DNA from: Stenotrophomonas rhizophila
Lineage (GTDB): Bacteria > Pseudomonadota > Gammaproteobacteria > Xanthomonadales > Xanthomonadaceae
Length of the DNA: 64,000 nt
Direction: 5' to 3'
Assembly (NCBI RefSeq): GCF_003751305.1
Contig: NZ_RJKV01000003.1
Location: 186,001 to 250,000 of the forward strand
The notes below the pieces were generated by a model. That model was not told the DNA's origin. It did no database searches and saw only the letters and a program-made list of their open reading frames with translations. Position 1 is the first letter of the stretch. Each line of letters begins with the position of its first letter. Shown here piece after piece: positions 53,063-61,621 of the stretch. The position numbers were made by a program, and so were the translations under genes.

Positions 53063-56000
53063 ATGCGTATCCATGTCGTCCGCTGGCTGGTGCTGTTCGT
53101 GCTCGCAACGGCATGGAGCGTGTCGGCATCCGCCGCTCCGCCGCCCACCTTGTCGCCCCGGCAGAGCGAGTGGCTTGGCAGGCACCCTACCATCATCCTG
53201 GGCATGTACGACAGCGGTTGGCCGCCGTTCGAATCCATGCGCGGCGGCAAACCGGTCGGCCTGGGTTACGACTACCTGAGCCTGCTTGCCCGGCAGCTGG
53301 GGGTCCAGGTGAAGGTGCGGATGTACCGCGACTGGAGCGATGTCCTGGATGCCGCCTGCCGCGGCGAAGTCGACGTGGTGATGAACATCACCCTCACCGC
53401 CGACCGCACGCGGTGCATGGTCTATACCCGGCCCTATGCGAATGCCCCGCTGGCACTGGTCGGCCGCCCCGGCGATACCCGCGCATCGGCCGATCCGGAC
53501 CTGCGCGGACTGCGCGTGGTCACCGAGCGCGAGTTCGTCACCAGTGATGAGGTCCGCGCGCGCTTTCCCGCCGCCCGCCGTGTGATCGCCGCCAACACCA
53601 TGGCTGCACTGGCCATGGTCGGCAACGGCGAGGCCGATGTGTACATCGGCAATGCCTATGTCGCTACGGCACTGATTGCCGAGCGGCGGCTGACCGATGT
53701 CGCTCTGCTGCGCCCCAGCGACCTGCCACCGGAGCGCCTGCATTTCGGTGTGCCCAACGCCAAACAGCCGTTGGCCGAAGCGCTGGACATGGGCCTGGCG
53801 GCGCTGGCGGACCGTGATCGCGAGCAGCTGCAGCGGCGGTGGCTGCAGACGCCGGCATGGTCGGTCCAGTCGCAGATGATTCTGGGCATTGCAGAGAAGC
53901 GCGTGCTCGCCACGCCTTTGCGGCTTGCCTTCGCGCCGAATGCGGCACCCCTGACCTTCATCGACAGCAACGATCAGCCCAGTGGCGTATCGGCCGAATA
54001 CCTGCGCCTGCTGCGCACCGTGGGTGCACAGCTCACCCGCGTCCCGGCGCATGACTGGTTCGACGTGCGCGAACAACTGCGGCGGGGCGACGTCGACGCG
54101 ATCATGGGCATCCCCAACGACTCGACCTACCTCGGCGAGGAGTGGGTTTTCAGCCAGCCCTTCATCACCGTGCCGAACGTGATCGTCACTGCCGCCGGCA
54201 GCCCTTCGGTGCTGGGCGTGCGCGACCTGGACGGGCGCAGCATCCTGCTTGCCGATCCGGACCGCCTGCGCGGCTACATCCTGCAGCAGGCGCCGAACGC
54301 GCGCATCGTACCGGCGCGCAGTGCCGAGCTCGCGCTGGCACGACTGGCCCATGGCGATGCCGATGCCTACATCGGGAATCTGGCGATCGTCGACCGGATC
54401 GTCCGCGAACGCTACCCCGCGCAACTGCACGTGGCGGCGCCGGCCGGCTTCAGTGATCGGTTGTCGCTGGCGGTCAAACGGCAGTACGCGCCGCTGGCCA
54501 CCACCTTTGACCGCATGCTGGTCAGTATGAGCGCGCGTGAGCACGAAGCGATCCGCAGCGACTGGCTGTCGGCCGAGTACCGCAGTGATCTGGATTGGCG
54601 CGCGATCGCCCGCTGGGCGGTGCCGTTGACGCTTGTGCTGCTGACGGCCCTGCTGGTGCACGGCTGGGGACACTGGCGGCTGCGCAGTGAAGTGGCGATG
54701 CGCCGACGTGCCGAGCAGCGCCTGGCCGAGGTGACCGACAACCTGCCGGCGATCGTTTACCAAGGGCGGCGCGAGCGCGATGGGCGCCTGTCGATCCCGT
54801 ATATCGCTGGCGATACCGAAGCCCTGTTCGGGCTCAGCGCGGCCGACGCGATGGCCGACGAGAGCGCGTTGATGGACCGGATCGACGAACGCGATCGCGC
54901 CGGCGTACGCCAGGCACTGGAGCGCGCCGCACGCGACTTCGCCCCGCTGGACATGGAGTTCCGTACCTGCCCGCGTGGCACGCTGCGCTGGGTGCGCTCG
55001 CGCGCGCTGCCCTACGACGCCGAAGACGGCGCGCTGTTGTGGAGCGGCTATTGGGTCGATGTCACCGAGGGGCGTGCGCAGGCCGATGCGCTGGCGTTGG
55101 CCAAGGCGGCGGCCGAGCGCGCCACCGCGGCCAAGTCCGAGTTCCTGGCCACGATGAGCCACGAGATCCGCACGCCGATGTCCGGCGTGCTCGGCATGGT
55201 GGAGGTGTTGTCACACACCACCCTGGATACCGAGCAGCGCCGCATCATCGGGGTGATCGAAGACTCGGCGCAGATGCTGCGGCAGATTCTGGACGACCTG
55301 CTGGACTACTCCAAGATCGAAGCTGGCGCGTTGTCGCTGCAGCCGCATCCGGTGGCACTGCGCGCGCTGCTCGGCAATGTGCAGCAGCTGCTTGCGCCGC
55401 AGGCCGTGGCCAAGGATCTGGCGCTGCGGATGCACATCGACGATGACGTAGCGGCGATGCATCTGGCCGATGGCATGCGCCTGCGCCAGATCGCCTTCAA
55501 CCTGCTCAGCAATGCCCTCAAGTTCACCCATCGCGGTGAGGTCAGCGTTGCACTGGCGGTGATCGATACCGATGCAGACGGCGCGCAGACGCTGAGCCTG
55601 ACCGTGCGCGACACCGGCATCGGTATCTCCACCGAGCAGCGTGAGCGTCTGTTCGCGCCGTTCGCCCAGGCCGAGGCCGCCACCAGCCACCAGTACGGTG
55701 GCACCGGGCTGGGCCTGAGCATCTGCCAGCGGCTGGTCGCGTTGATGCACGGCTCGCTGACGCTGCACAGCGCGCTGGGCGAAGGTACCCGCGTGGAGGT
55801 GCGGTTGAGCCTGCCTGCCGTCGCAGCGGAAGAACTGCCCGGCGCCGCCGAAGAACAGGCCAACACGCTGCCGATGCCGGCCGAGCTGCTGCAGCGGCGC
55901 GTGCTGATCGTGGAAGACCATCCCACCAACCAGGCGCTGATGGGCTGGCGCATGCAGCAGTTGGGCCTGCCACACGTGCTGGCCGAGAACGGCGAGCAGG

Positions 56001-56641
56001 CACTGGCGCTGCTGGCCCGCGCCCGCTTCGACCTGGTCATCACCGATTGCCGCATGCCGGTGATGGACGGGTATGCCATGACGCGGCGCATCCGCGAGCA
56101 GGAGCGCGACCACGGCAGGCCACGGTTGCCGGTTCTGGCATTGACCGCCAGTGCGCTGGAGGATGACCTGCAGCGGTGCCGTGAGGCGGGCATGGACGAT
56201 CTGCTGGGCAAGCCGGTGCCGCTCGCACTGCTGCGGCAGGCGTTGCTGCGCTGGTTGCCGAGCAGCGATCAGCGCGGGCACGTGCTGGTCACCGATCCCG
56301 ACGATGCGGCTGGCGACGCACTGCCGGATCGTGCAGCGGTGGTGCGCCGGTTCGGATCGGCGCATGTCGCCACCGTGCTCATCGACAGCCTGTGCACCAC
56401 CTCGGAAGAGGATCTGGCGCGCCTGGATGCCGCGGTACGCGATGACGCGAGGCAAGCCACGATCGATGTGCTGCATCGTCTGGTCGGCGCCCTGGCGACG
56501 CTGGGCGCCGATGCACTGGCTACCCGGGCGCGCACCCTGCTGGAGCAGGTGGAGCAGGGCGGGGTCGCCCCGCAGGCCGGGGCCATCGCCGACTTCGCCG
56601 CTGGCCTGCGTGCCTACCTGCCGCAGTTGCAGGCGTCCTGA
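53063..56641 (+). CDS. BvgS-like hybrid sensor histidine kinase
   Basis: The 1192-residue protein has a signal peptide, two periplasmic solute-binding (SBP_bac_3, Venus flytrap) domains (about 40-265 and 285-500), one membrane helix (about 515-540), a PAS domain (about 555-690), a histidine kinase core with His at about 700 (MSHEIRTPMSG), an ATPase domain (GTGLGLSICQRL), a receiver domain (Asp at about 994, VITDCRMPVMDG) and a C-terminal Hpt-like segment (VLHRLVGALATLGADAL). This is the BvgS/EvgS architecture of a phosphorelay. It is divergent from the RcsB-like regulator. The ligand is unknown. Confidence 0.93.
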   Translation: MRIHVVRWLVLFVLATAWSVSASAAPPPTLSPRQSEWLGRHPTIILGMYDSGWPPFESMRGGKPVGLGYDYLSLLARQLGVQVKVRMYRDWSDVLDAACRGEVDVVMNITLTADRTRCMVYTRPYANAPLALVGRPGDTRASADPDLRGLRVVTEREFVTSDEVRARFPAARRVIAANTMAALAMVGNGEADVYIGNAYVATALIAERRLTDVALLRPSDLPPERLHFGVPNAKQPLAEALDMGLAALADRDREQLQRRWLQTPAWSVQSQMILGIAEKRVLATPLRLAFAPNAAPLTFIDSNDQPSGVSAEYLRLLRTVGAQLTRVPAHDWFDVREQLRRGDVDAIMGIPNDSTYLGEEWVFSQPFITVPNVIVTAAGSPSVLGVRDLDGRSILLADPDRLRGYILQQAPNARIVPARSAELALARLAHGDADAYIGNLAIVDRIVRERYPAQLHVAAPAGFSDRLSLAVKRQYAPLATTFDRMLVSMSAREHEAIRSDWLSAEYRSDLDWRAIARWAVPLTLVLLTALLVHGWGHWRLRSEVAMRRRAEQRLAEVTDNLPAIVYQGRRERDGRLSIPYIAGDTEALFGLSAADAMADESALMDRIDERDRAGVRQALERAARDFAPLDMEFRTCPRGTLRWVRSRALPYDAEDGALLWSGYWVDVTEGRAQADALALAKAAAERATAAKSEFLATMSHEIRTPMSGVLGMVEVLSHTTLDTEQRRIIGVIEDSAQMLRQILDDLLDYSKIEAGALSLQPHPVALRALLGNVQQLLAPQAVAKDLALRMHIDDDVAAMHLADGMRLRQIAFNLLSNALKFTHRGEVSVALAVIDTDADGAQTLSLTVRDTGIGISTEQRERLFAPFAQAEAATSHQYGGTGLGLSICQRLVALMHGSLTLHSALGEGTRVEVRLSLPAVAAEELPGAAEEQANTLPMPAELLQRRVLIVEDHPTNQALMGWRMQQLGLPHVLAENGEQALALLARARFDLVITDCRMPVMDGYAMTRRIREQERDHGRPRLPVLALTASALEDDLQRCREAGMDDLLGKPVPLALLRQALLRWLPSSDQRGHVLVTDPDDAAGDALPDRAAVVRRFGSAHVATVLIDSLCTTSEEDLARLDAAVRDDARQATIDVLHRLVGALATLGADALATRARTLLEQVEQGGVAPQAGAIADFAAGLRAYLPQLQAS

Positions 56642-56661
56642 GTGCTCTACCGGCGAGGAGG

Positions 56662-57051
56662 TCAGCGCTGCTGCTGCAGGTACTCGATCACCTGCCGGCG
56701 GCGCTCCGGATCGGCGGTGGTGTTGACCATGCGGGTGCCCGGCACCACGCGGGTCGGCGAGCGCAGGAACGCATCCAGGGTCTGCTCGTTCCAGGTCAGC
56801 CCGGCCTCGCGCATGGCGTTGGAGTACGGGTAGCCGGTGACACTGCCGGCGCGCCGGCCGATCACCCCGTGCAGGTTCGGGCCGAAGCGGTGCACGCCGC
56901 CGGGGCTGACCGTGTGGCAGCCGGCGCAGATCGCGAACGCGCGCTGCAGATCCTGCTGATGGGCCTGCTCCGGCGTCTGCGGGGCGCGCGAACACGCCGC
57001 CAGCAGCAGGCAGGCCAGCAACGGCACTATCGATCGGAAAGCAGGGGCCAT
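56662..57051 (-). CDS. Class I cytochrome c lipoprotein
   Basis: The 129-residue protein has a lipoprotein signal (VPLLACLLLAACS), a CxxCH haem motif (FAICAGCHTVSPGG), PNLHGVIGR and the axial Met region (GTRMVN). It is a small mitochondrial-type cytochrome c in the periplasm. ATG 57051 gives a proper signal sequence. Its neighbour, ETF-QO, is also an electron-transfer protein but there is no evidence of coupling. Confidence 0.88.
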   Translation of the reverse strand: MAPAFRSIVPLLACLLLAACSRAPQTPEQAHQQDLQRAFAICAGCHTVSPGGVHRFGPNLHGVIGRRAGSVTGYPYSNAMREAGLTWNEQTLDAFLRSPTRVVPGTRMVNTTADPERRRQVIEYLQQQR

Positions 57052-57149
57052 GGCGCAGCGGTCACGTCCAACAGGACGCTCAGGATAGCGAGCGCGGCGG
57101 TGACTGCCGCGTCCGATGACCTGCGACCGGTGGTCGCAGGCCGTGTCGA

Positions 57150-58826
57150 TCACATGCCCGAGTAGTTCGGACCGCCACCGCCCTGCGGGGTCACCCACAC
57201 GATGTTCTGGGTCGGGTCCTTGATGTCGCAGGTCTTGCAGTGCACGCAGTTCTGCGCGTTGATCTGCAACTGTTCGTGCCCATCGCTGCCGACGAACTCG
57301 TACACGCCCGCCGGGCAGTAACGCGCTTCCGGCCCGGCGTATTCGCTCAGGTTGATCCGCACCGGCACGCTGGCGTCCTTGAGCGTCAGGTGGCTGGGCT
57401 GGTCTTCGGCGTGGTTGGTGCTGCTCAGGAACACCGAGCTGAGGCGGTCGAAGGTGAGCACGCCATCGGGCTTGGGATAAGTGATCTTCGCGTGCTTCGA
57501 CGCCGGCTCCAGGCAGGCGTGGTCCGGGGTGCTGTGGCGCAGCGTCCACGGCGGATTGCGGATGCCGAGCTTGGGCAGCAGCCACTGCTCGATGCCGGTC
57601 ATCAACGTGGCCACGGTCTGGCCCTTCTTGAACCACTGCTTGAAGTTCTTGGCCTGCTGCAGCTCGGCATGCAGCCAGCTGCTCTCGAACGCCTGCGGAT
57701 ACGCACTCAGTTCATCGTGCTGGCGATCGGCGGCGAGCGCATCGAAGGCCGCATCGGCGGCGAGCATGCCGGTCTTGATCGCGGCATGGCTGCCCTTGAT
57801 CCGGCTGACGTTGAGGTAGCCGGCCTCGCAGCCGACCAGCGCGCCACCGGGAAACACCGTCTTGGGCAGCGACATCAGGCCACCGGCGGTGATCGCACGC
57901 GCGCCATAACCGATGCGCTTGCCCCCTTCCAGGTGCTTGCGGATGTCCGGGTGCGTCTTGAAGCGCTGGAACTCTTCGAACGGGCTCAGCCACGGATTCT
58001 TGTAGTCCAGGCCGACCACATAGCCGATCGATACCTTGCCACCCTCGGCGTGGTACAGGAACGCGCCGCCGTAGGTATCGTTATCCAGCGGCCAGCCGGC
58101 GGCGTGCACCACCAGGCCCGGCTCGTGCCTGGCCGGATCGATCTGCCACAGTTCCTTGATGCCGATGCCGTAGGCCTGCGGATCCTTGCCGGCATCCAGC
58201 TGGAAGCGGGCGATCAGCTGGCGGCCGAGATGCCCGCGCGAGCCTTCGGCGAAGATCGTGTACTTGGCGTGCAGCGCCATGCCGCGCTCGAACGCCGGGC
58301 CGGGCTGACCGTTCTTCTCGATGCCCATGTCGCCGGTGGCCACGCCGATCACCGCGCCATCATCGCTGTACAGCACTTCCGCCGCCGGGAAGCCGGGGAA
58401 GATCGCCACCTCCAGCGCTTCGGCCTGCTGCGCCAGCCAGCGGGTGACCTCGCCGAGGCTGACGATATAGTTGCCTTCGTTGTGGAAGCACTCCGGCAGC
58501 AATGCGTTGGGCGTGCTGCGCGACCCCGTCTCATTGAGGAACAGGAATTCGTCGCGGGTGACCCTCTGCTTCAGTGGCGCGCCGCGCTCGGCCCAGTCCG
58601 GGAACAGTTCGGTCAACGCGCGTGGATCCATCACCGCGCCGGACAGGATGTGCGCGCCGGGTTCAGACCCCTTCTCCAGGATGCACACCGACAGCTCGCG
58701 GCCCGCCTCGATGGCGCGCTGGCGCAGCCGGATCGCCGTGGCCAGGCCAGCGGGGCCGCCACCGACGATCACCACATCGAATTCCATCACTTCACGCGGG
58801 GGCAGGACGTTGATTGCTTCGCTCAT
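57150..58826 (-). CDS. Electron transfer flavoprotein-ubiquinone oxidoreductase
   Basis: The 558-residue enzyme has the FAD-binding motif DVVIVGGGPAGLATAIRL, EKGSEPGAHILSGAVMDP, and a C-terminal 4Fe-4S site (QNCVHCKTCDIKDPTQNI). It passes electrons from ETF, reduced by acyl-CoA dehydrogenases, into the quinone pool at the inner membrane. The ATG at 58826 agrees with the family start. An acyl-CoA dehydrogenase is divergent from it across about 270 bp that hold no other gene. Confidence 0.96.
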   Translation of the reverse strand: MSEAINVLPPREVMEFDVVIVGGGPAGLATAIRLRQRAIEAGRELSVCILEKGSEPGAHILSGAVMDPRALTELFPDWAERGAPLKQRVTRDEFLFLNETGSRSTPNALLPECFHNEGNYIVSLGEVTRWLAQQAEALEVAIFPGFPAAEVLYSDDGAVIGVATGDMGIEKNGQPGPAFERGMALHAKYTIFAEGSRGHLGRQLIARFQLDAGKDPQAYGIGIKELWQIDPARHEPGLVVHAAGWPLDNDTYGGAFLYHAEGGKVSIGYVVGLDYKNPWLSPFEEFQRFKTHPDIRKHLEGGKRIGYGARAITAGGLMSLPKTVFPGGALVGCEAGYLNVSRIKGSHAAIKTGMLAADAAFDALAADRQHDELSAYPQAFESSWLHAELQQAKNFKQWFKKGQTVATLMTGIEQWLLPKLGIRNPPWTLRHSTPDHACLEPASKHAKITYPKPDGVLTFDRLSSVFLSSTNHAEDQPSHLTLKDASVPVRINLSEYAGPEARYCPAGVYEFVGSDGHEQLQINAQNCVHCKTCDIKDPTQNIVWVTPQGGGGPNYSGM

Positions 58827-59099
58827 GGGGCTGCGTAACTCTTGGGTAGTGCCGCGGGGTGAACGGCGGCGGTTGCCTGGGAATCGCGCGTGTCACACCA
58901 CGGCGAAACGGTGGATCAGTGCGCCAGAGTACCGGCACGACGCATTTAAGCCTAGATCGCCGACGATGACAGCGGTGTTGGTGCGCGATCGATGCCGATA
59001 TGCTGCGATGCAGCAATGGGCGCGGCATCCCGTCTCTTGGCCCTTACCCGCGCAGCGACCACAATGGAGGCCTGTTCCACCGCCACCTGCCGGGATGCC

Positions 59100-60263
59100 A
59101 TGTCACTCAATCCGTTCGATCTGTTCGATGTCCGTTCGCTGCTGAGCGAGGAGGAACGCGCGGTGCAGGCAACGGTGGCGCGCTTCACCGACACGCGGGT
59201 GCTGCCGATCATCGGTGATGCCTTTGATGAGGGGCGTTTCCCGGACGAGCTGATCACGGAGATCGCCGCGCTCGGGCTGCTCGGCTCCAGCCTGCCCGAG
59301 CAGTACGGCGGCGGTGGACTGAACGCGGTGAGCTACGGCTTGATCTGCCAGGAACTGGAGCGCGGCGATTCAGGCCTGCGCAGTTTCGTCTCGGTGCAGA
59401 GCTCGCTGTGCATGTACCCCATCTACGCCTACGGCAGCGAAGAACAGCGCCTGCGCTGGTTGCCGGACATGGCCACCGGCAAGGTGATCGGCTGCTTCGG
59501 CCTGACCGAGGCGCACGGCGGCTCCGATCCGGCAGCGATGAAGACCCGCGCGGTGCGCGATGGCAGCGACTGGCTGATCAACGGCAGCAAGATGTGGATC
59601 ACCAGCGGGCCGGTGGCGGACATCGCGATCATCTGGGCGCACACCGAAGACGGCATCCAGGGCTTCGTGCTCGAGAAGGGCATGGCCGGCTTCAGCACGC
59701 AGGAGATCAAGCACAAGATGAGCCTGCGCGCCTCGCTCACCGGTGCGCTGTTCTTCGACAATGTGCGCGTGCCCGACCGTAACCGCCTGCCCAACGTGCA
59801 GGGCCTCAAAGGCCCGCTGGGCTGCTTGAACCAGGCGCGCTACGGCATCAGCTGGGGCCCGATCGGTGCTGCGGTGGCCTGCCTGGACGAAGCGCTGGCC
59901 TACACCAAGCAGCGCGTGCTGTTCGGCCGGCCGGTGGCGGCCACGCAGAGTGCGCAGATCAAGCTGGCCGACATGGCGCGGCGGATCACCACCGCGCAGC
60001 TGTTGGCATTGCAGCTGGGGCGACTGAAGGATGGCGGCCAGCTGCAACCGCAGCAGGTGAGCCTGGCCAAATGGAACAACTGCCGCATGGCCATCGACAT
60101 CGCGCGCGAGTGCCGCGATCTGCTCGGCGGCGCGGGCATCACCACCGAGCACGTGGCGATCCGGCATGCACTCAATCTGGAATCGGTGATCACCTACGAG
60201 GGCACCGAGACCGTGCATCAGCTGGTGATCGGGCGCGAGCTCACGGGCATCAACGCTTTCTGA
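59100..60263 (+). CDS. Acyl-CoA dehydrogenase, glutaryl-CoA dehydrogenase-like
   Basis: The 387-residue flavoenzyme shows GCFGLTEAHGGSDPAAMKT (FAD/substrate motif), WITSGPVADIAIIWA and the catalytic Glu at about residue 367 in TYEGTETVHQLVIG. Size and the ITYEGT / LNQARYGISWGPIG motifs resemble glutaryl-CoA dehydrogenases more than short-chain enzymes, but the specificity is not proven. It feeds ETF and the ETF-QO encoded next door. The shared divergent region (58827-59099) shows no obvious operator. Confidence 0.87.
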   Translation: MSLNPFDLFDVRSLLSEEERAVQATVARFTDTRVLPIIGDAFDEGRFPDELITEIAALGLLGSSLPEQYGGGGLNAVSYGLICQELERGDSGLRSFVSVQSSLCMYPIYAYGSEEQRLRWLPDMATGKVIGCFGLTEAHGGSDPAAMKTRAVRDGSDWLINGSKMWITSGPVADIAIIWAHTEDGIQGFVLEKGMAGFSTQEIKHKMSLRASLTGALFFDNVRVPDRNRLPNVQGLKGPLGCLNQARYGISWGPIGAAVACLDEALAYTKQRVLFGRPVAATQSAQIKLADMARRITTAQLLALQLGRLKDGGQLQPQQVSLAKWNNCRMAIDIARECRDLLGGAGITTEHVAIRHALNLESVITYEGTETVHQLVIGRELTGINAF

Positions 60264-60264
60264 G

Positions 60265-60744
60265 TCATTCCCCGCCGGCAAACCCGTTCTGGCGCCACGC
60301 CTCGTACATCACCACCGCAACGGTGTTGGACAGGTTGAGGCTGCGGTTGTCCGGTCGCATCGGCAAGCGCAGGCGGCGGCCGTGGGGCAGGCTGTCGAGC
60401 AGGTCCTGGGGCAGGCCGCGGGTTTCCGGGCCAAACAGGAAGGCATCGCCATCTTCAAAGTGCTGGGTGTCGTAACGCACGCTGCCGCGGGTACTCAGCG
60501 CGAACAGGCGCTTGGGCGCAATCACCTGCAGGGCGGTCTCGAGATCTGGATGGACCTGCAGTCGGGCGTACTCGTGATAGTCCAGGCCGGCACGCTTGAG
60601 CTGCTTGTCGCTCAGGTCGAAACCGAGCGGCTCGATCAGGTGCAGCCGCGCGCCGGTGTTGGCGCAGAGGCGGATCACATTGCCGGTGTTCGGCGGGATT
60701 TCGGGTTGGAACAGGACGACATGGAACGTGGGCGTGGCAGTCAT
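60265..60744 (-). CDS. trmL: tRNA (cytidine(34)-2'-O)-methyltransferase
   Basis: The 159-residue SPOUT methyltransferase has VVLFQPEIPPNTGNVIRLC, FLFGPETRGLP and LRLPMRPDNRSLNLSNTVAV, the last forming the knotted SAM site. TrmL (YibK) methylates the wobble base of tRNA-Leu isoacceptors. ATG 60744 is preferred over the upstream TTG. It converges with the acyl-CoA dehydrogenase, one base apart. Confidence 0.94.
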   Translation of the reverse strand: MTATPTFHVVLFQPEIPPNTGNVIRLCANTGARLHLIEPLGFDLSDKQLKRAGLDYHEYARLQVHPDLETALQVIAPKRLFALSTRGSVRYDTQHFEDGDAFLFGPETRGLPQDLLDSLPHGRRLRLPMRPDNRSLNLSNTVAVVMYEAWRQNGFAGGE

Positions 60745-60787
60745 CGGCAAAGTGTACGCCGTGGCTGCAGGAGGCTGCAGCGACGGC

Positions 60788-61279
60788 TTACTGGCGGATC
60801 AGGGTCGAGGCAGCGGTCGAGGCGGCGGCGGCAGCGGTTTCCAGGGCCAGGGCCTGCAGATCGGCCGGCGACGGACGCACCTGCAGGGTCGGCAGGTTGA
60901 TGATCACTTCGTTGGCCACCGCGGTGGCGGCAGCGGTGAAGGTGGCGACGTAGCTGCGGGCGGTGGTCTGTTCGGCAGCCAGGGCCTGGCGCTGTTCGGC
61001 GGTCGGGCGCACTTCGATGGCGGCCAGGGTGGTGACGCGGCGGTCGGCGGTCAGTTCGGCGCGGTAATCGGCGATCAGGCCGGCGGTCGGGCGGACTTCC
61101 ACGACGGCCAGGGTCGGGATGCTGCTGGTGCGCTCAACCTCGGCCTGGCTGATCTGGTCGGCCGACGGGCGGACCTGCACGGTGTCCAGGGTGACGATGG
61201 CGGGGGCGGCCTGCACCGACGAAGCAAATGCGGAGCCGGCGGCGAGGGCGATGGCGATGGCGAGCGTCTTGGTGTTCAT
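60788..61279 (-). CDS. Small exported protein with four VRP repeats
   Basis: The 163-residue protein has a signal peptide (TLAIAIALAAGSAFASSVQA) and four copies of a short motif with VRP preceded by (L/I)xxV/I and followed by S/T (VRP at residues 36-38, 62-64, 90-92 and 134-136). The rest is Ala/Thr-rich with few aromatic residues, as in extended or coiled periplasmic or secreted proteins. No family is recognised. The leader is long and A/T-rich for this genome, suggesting a strong promoter upstream. Confidence 0.75.
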   Translation of the reverse strand: MNTKTLAIAIALAAGSAFASSVQAAPAIVTLDTVQVRPSADQISQAEVERTSSIPTLAVVEVRPTAGLIADYRAELTADRRVTTLAAIEVRPTAEQRQALAAEQTTARSYVATFTAAATAVANEVIINLPTLQVRPSPADLQALALETAAAAASTAASTLIRQ

Positions 61280-61487
61280 GGCGAGGTCCTGTTTAGTGTT
61301 GGTGAGCAGTGGTGTGGTAGTAAGGTAGTACACCGGTTCGGGGCGTGCAAGAACAATTTGAACTTTCTTATTTTTGTTCAGCTTCCAGTCAGTTTCGGTT
61401 TGATCCTTGCTTCCCTTGCCCAGTACCACGCAGGACGCGTGCCAAGTTTTATCCGTTGATTCCAAAGGGTTTTTGTTGATCCGCGAG

Positions 61488-61535
61488 TGTCCGCTGTCCG
61501 GACAGATGTCCGCGGGATCCCGTCGCGGCTGTCCG
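61488..61535 (+). promoter_or_regulatory. Cluster of TGTCCG half-sites before the M16 peptidase gene
   Basis: TGTCCG occurs at 61488, 61495, 61507 and 61530, and CGGACA at 61499, forming the palindrome TGTCCGGACA at 61495-61504. Five half-sites within 48 bp are unlikely by chance and lie about 90-130 bp before the ATG. The rest of the 342-bp gap (61280-61487 and 61536-61621) shows A/T-rich leader sequence of the leftward gene and nothing else. Confidence 0.5.
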
Positions 61536-61621
61536 TCAGGGCCCCAATGACTGTTGGCCGATGCCTTTTGCCCGGGCGGCGCGCTAGCATCCGGCTTCAC
61601 TTTCATGACCAAGGAACCGGA

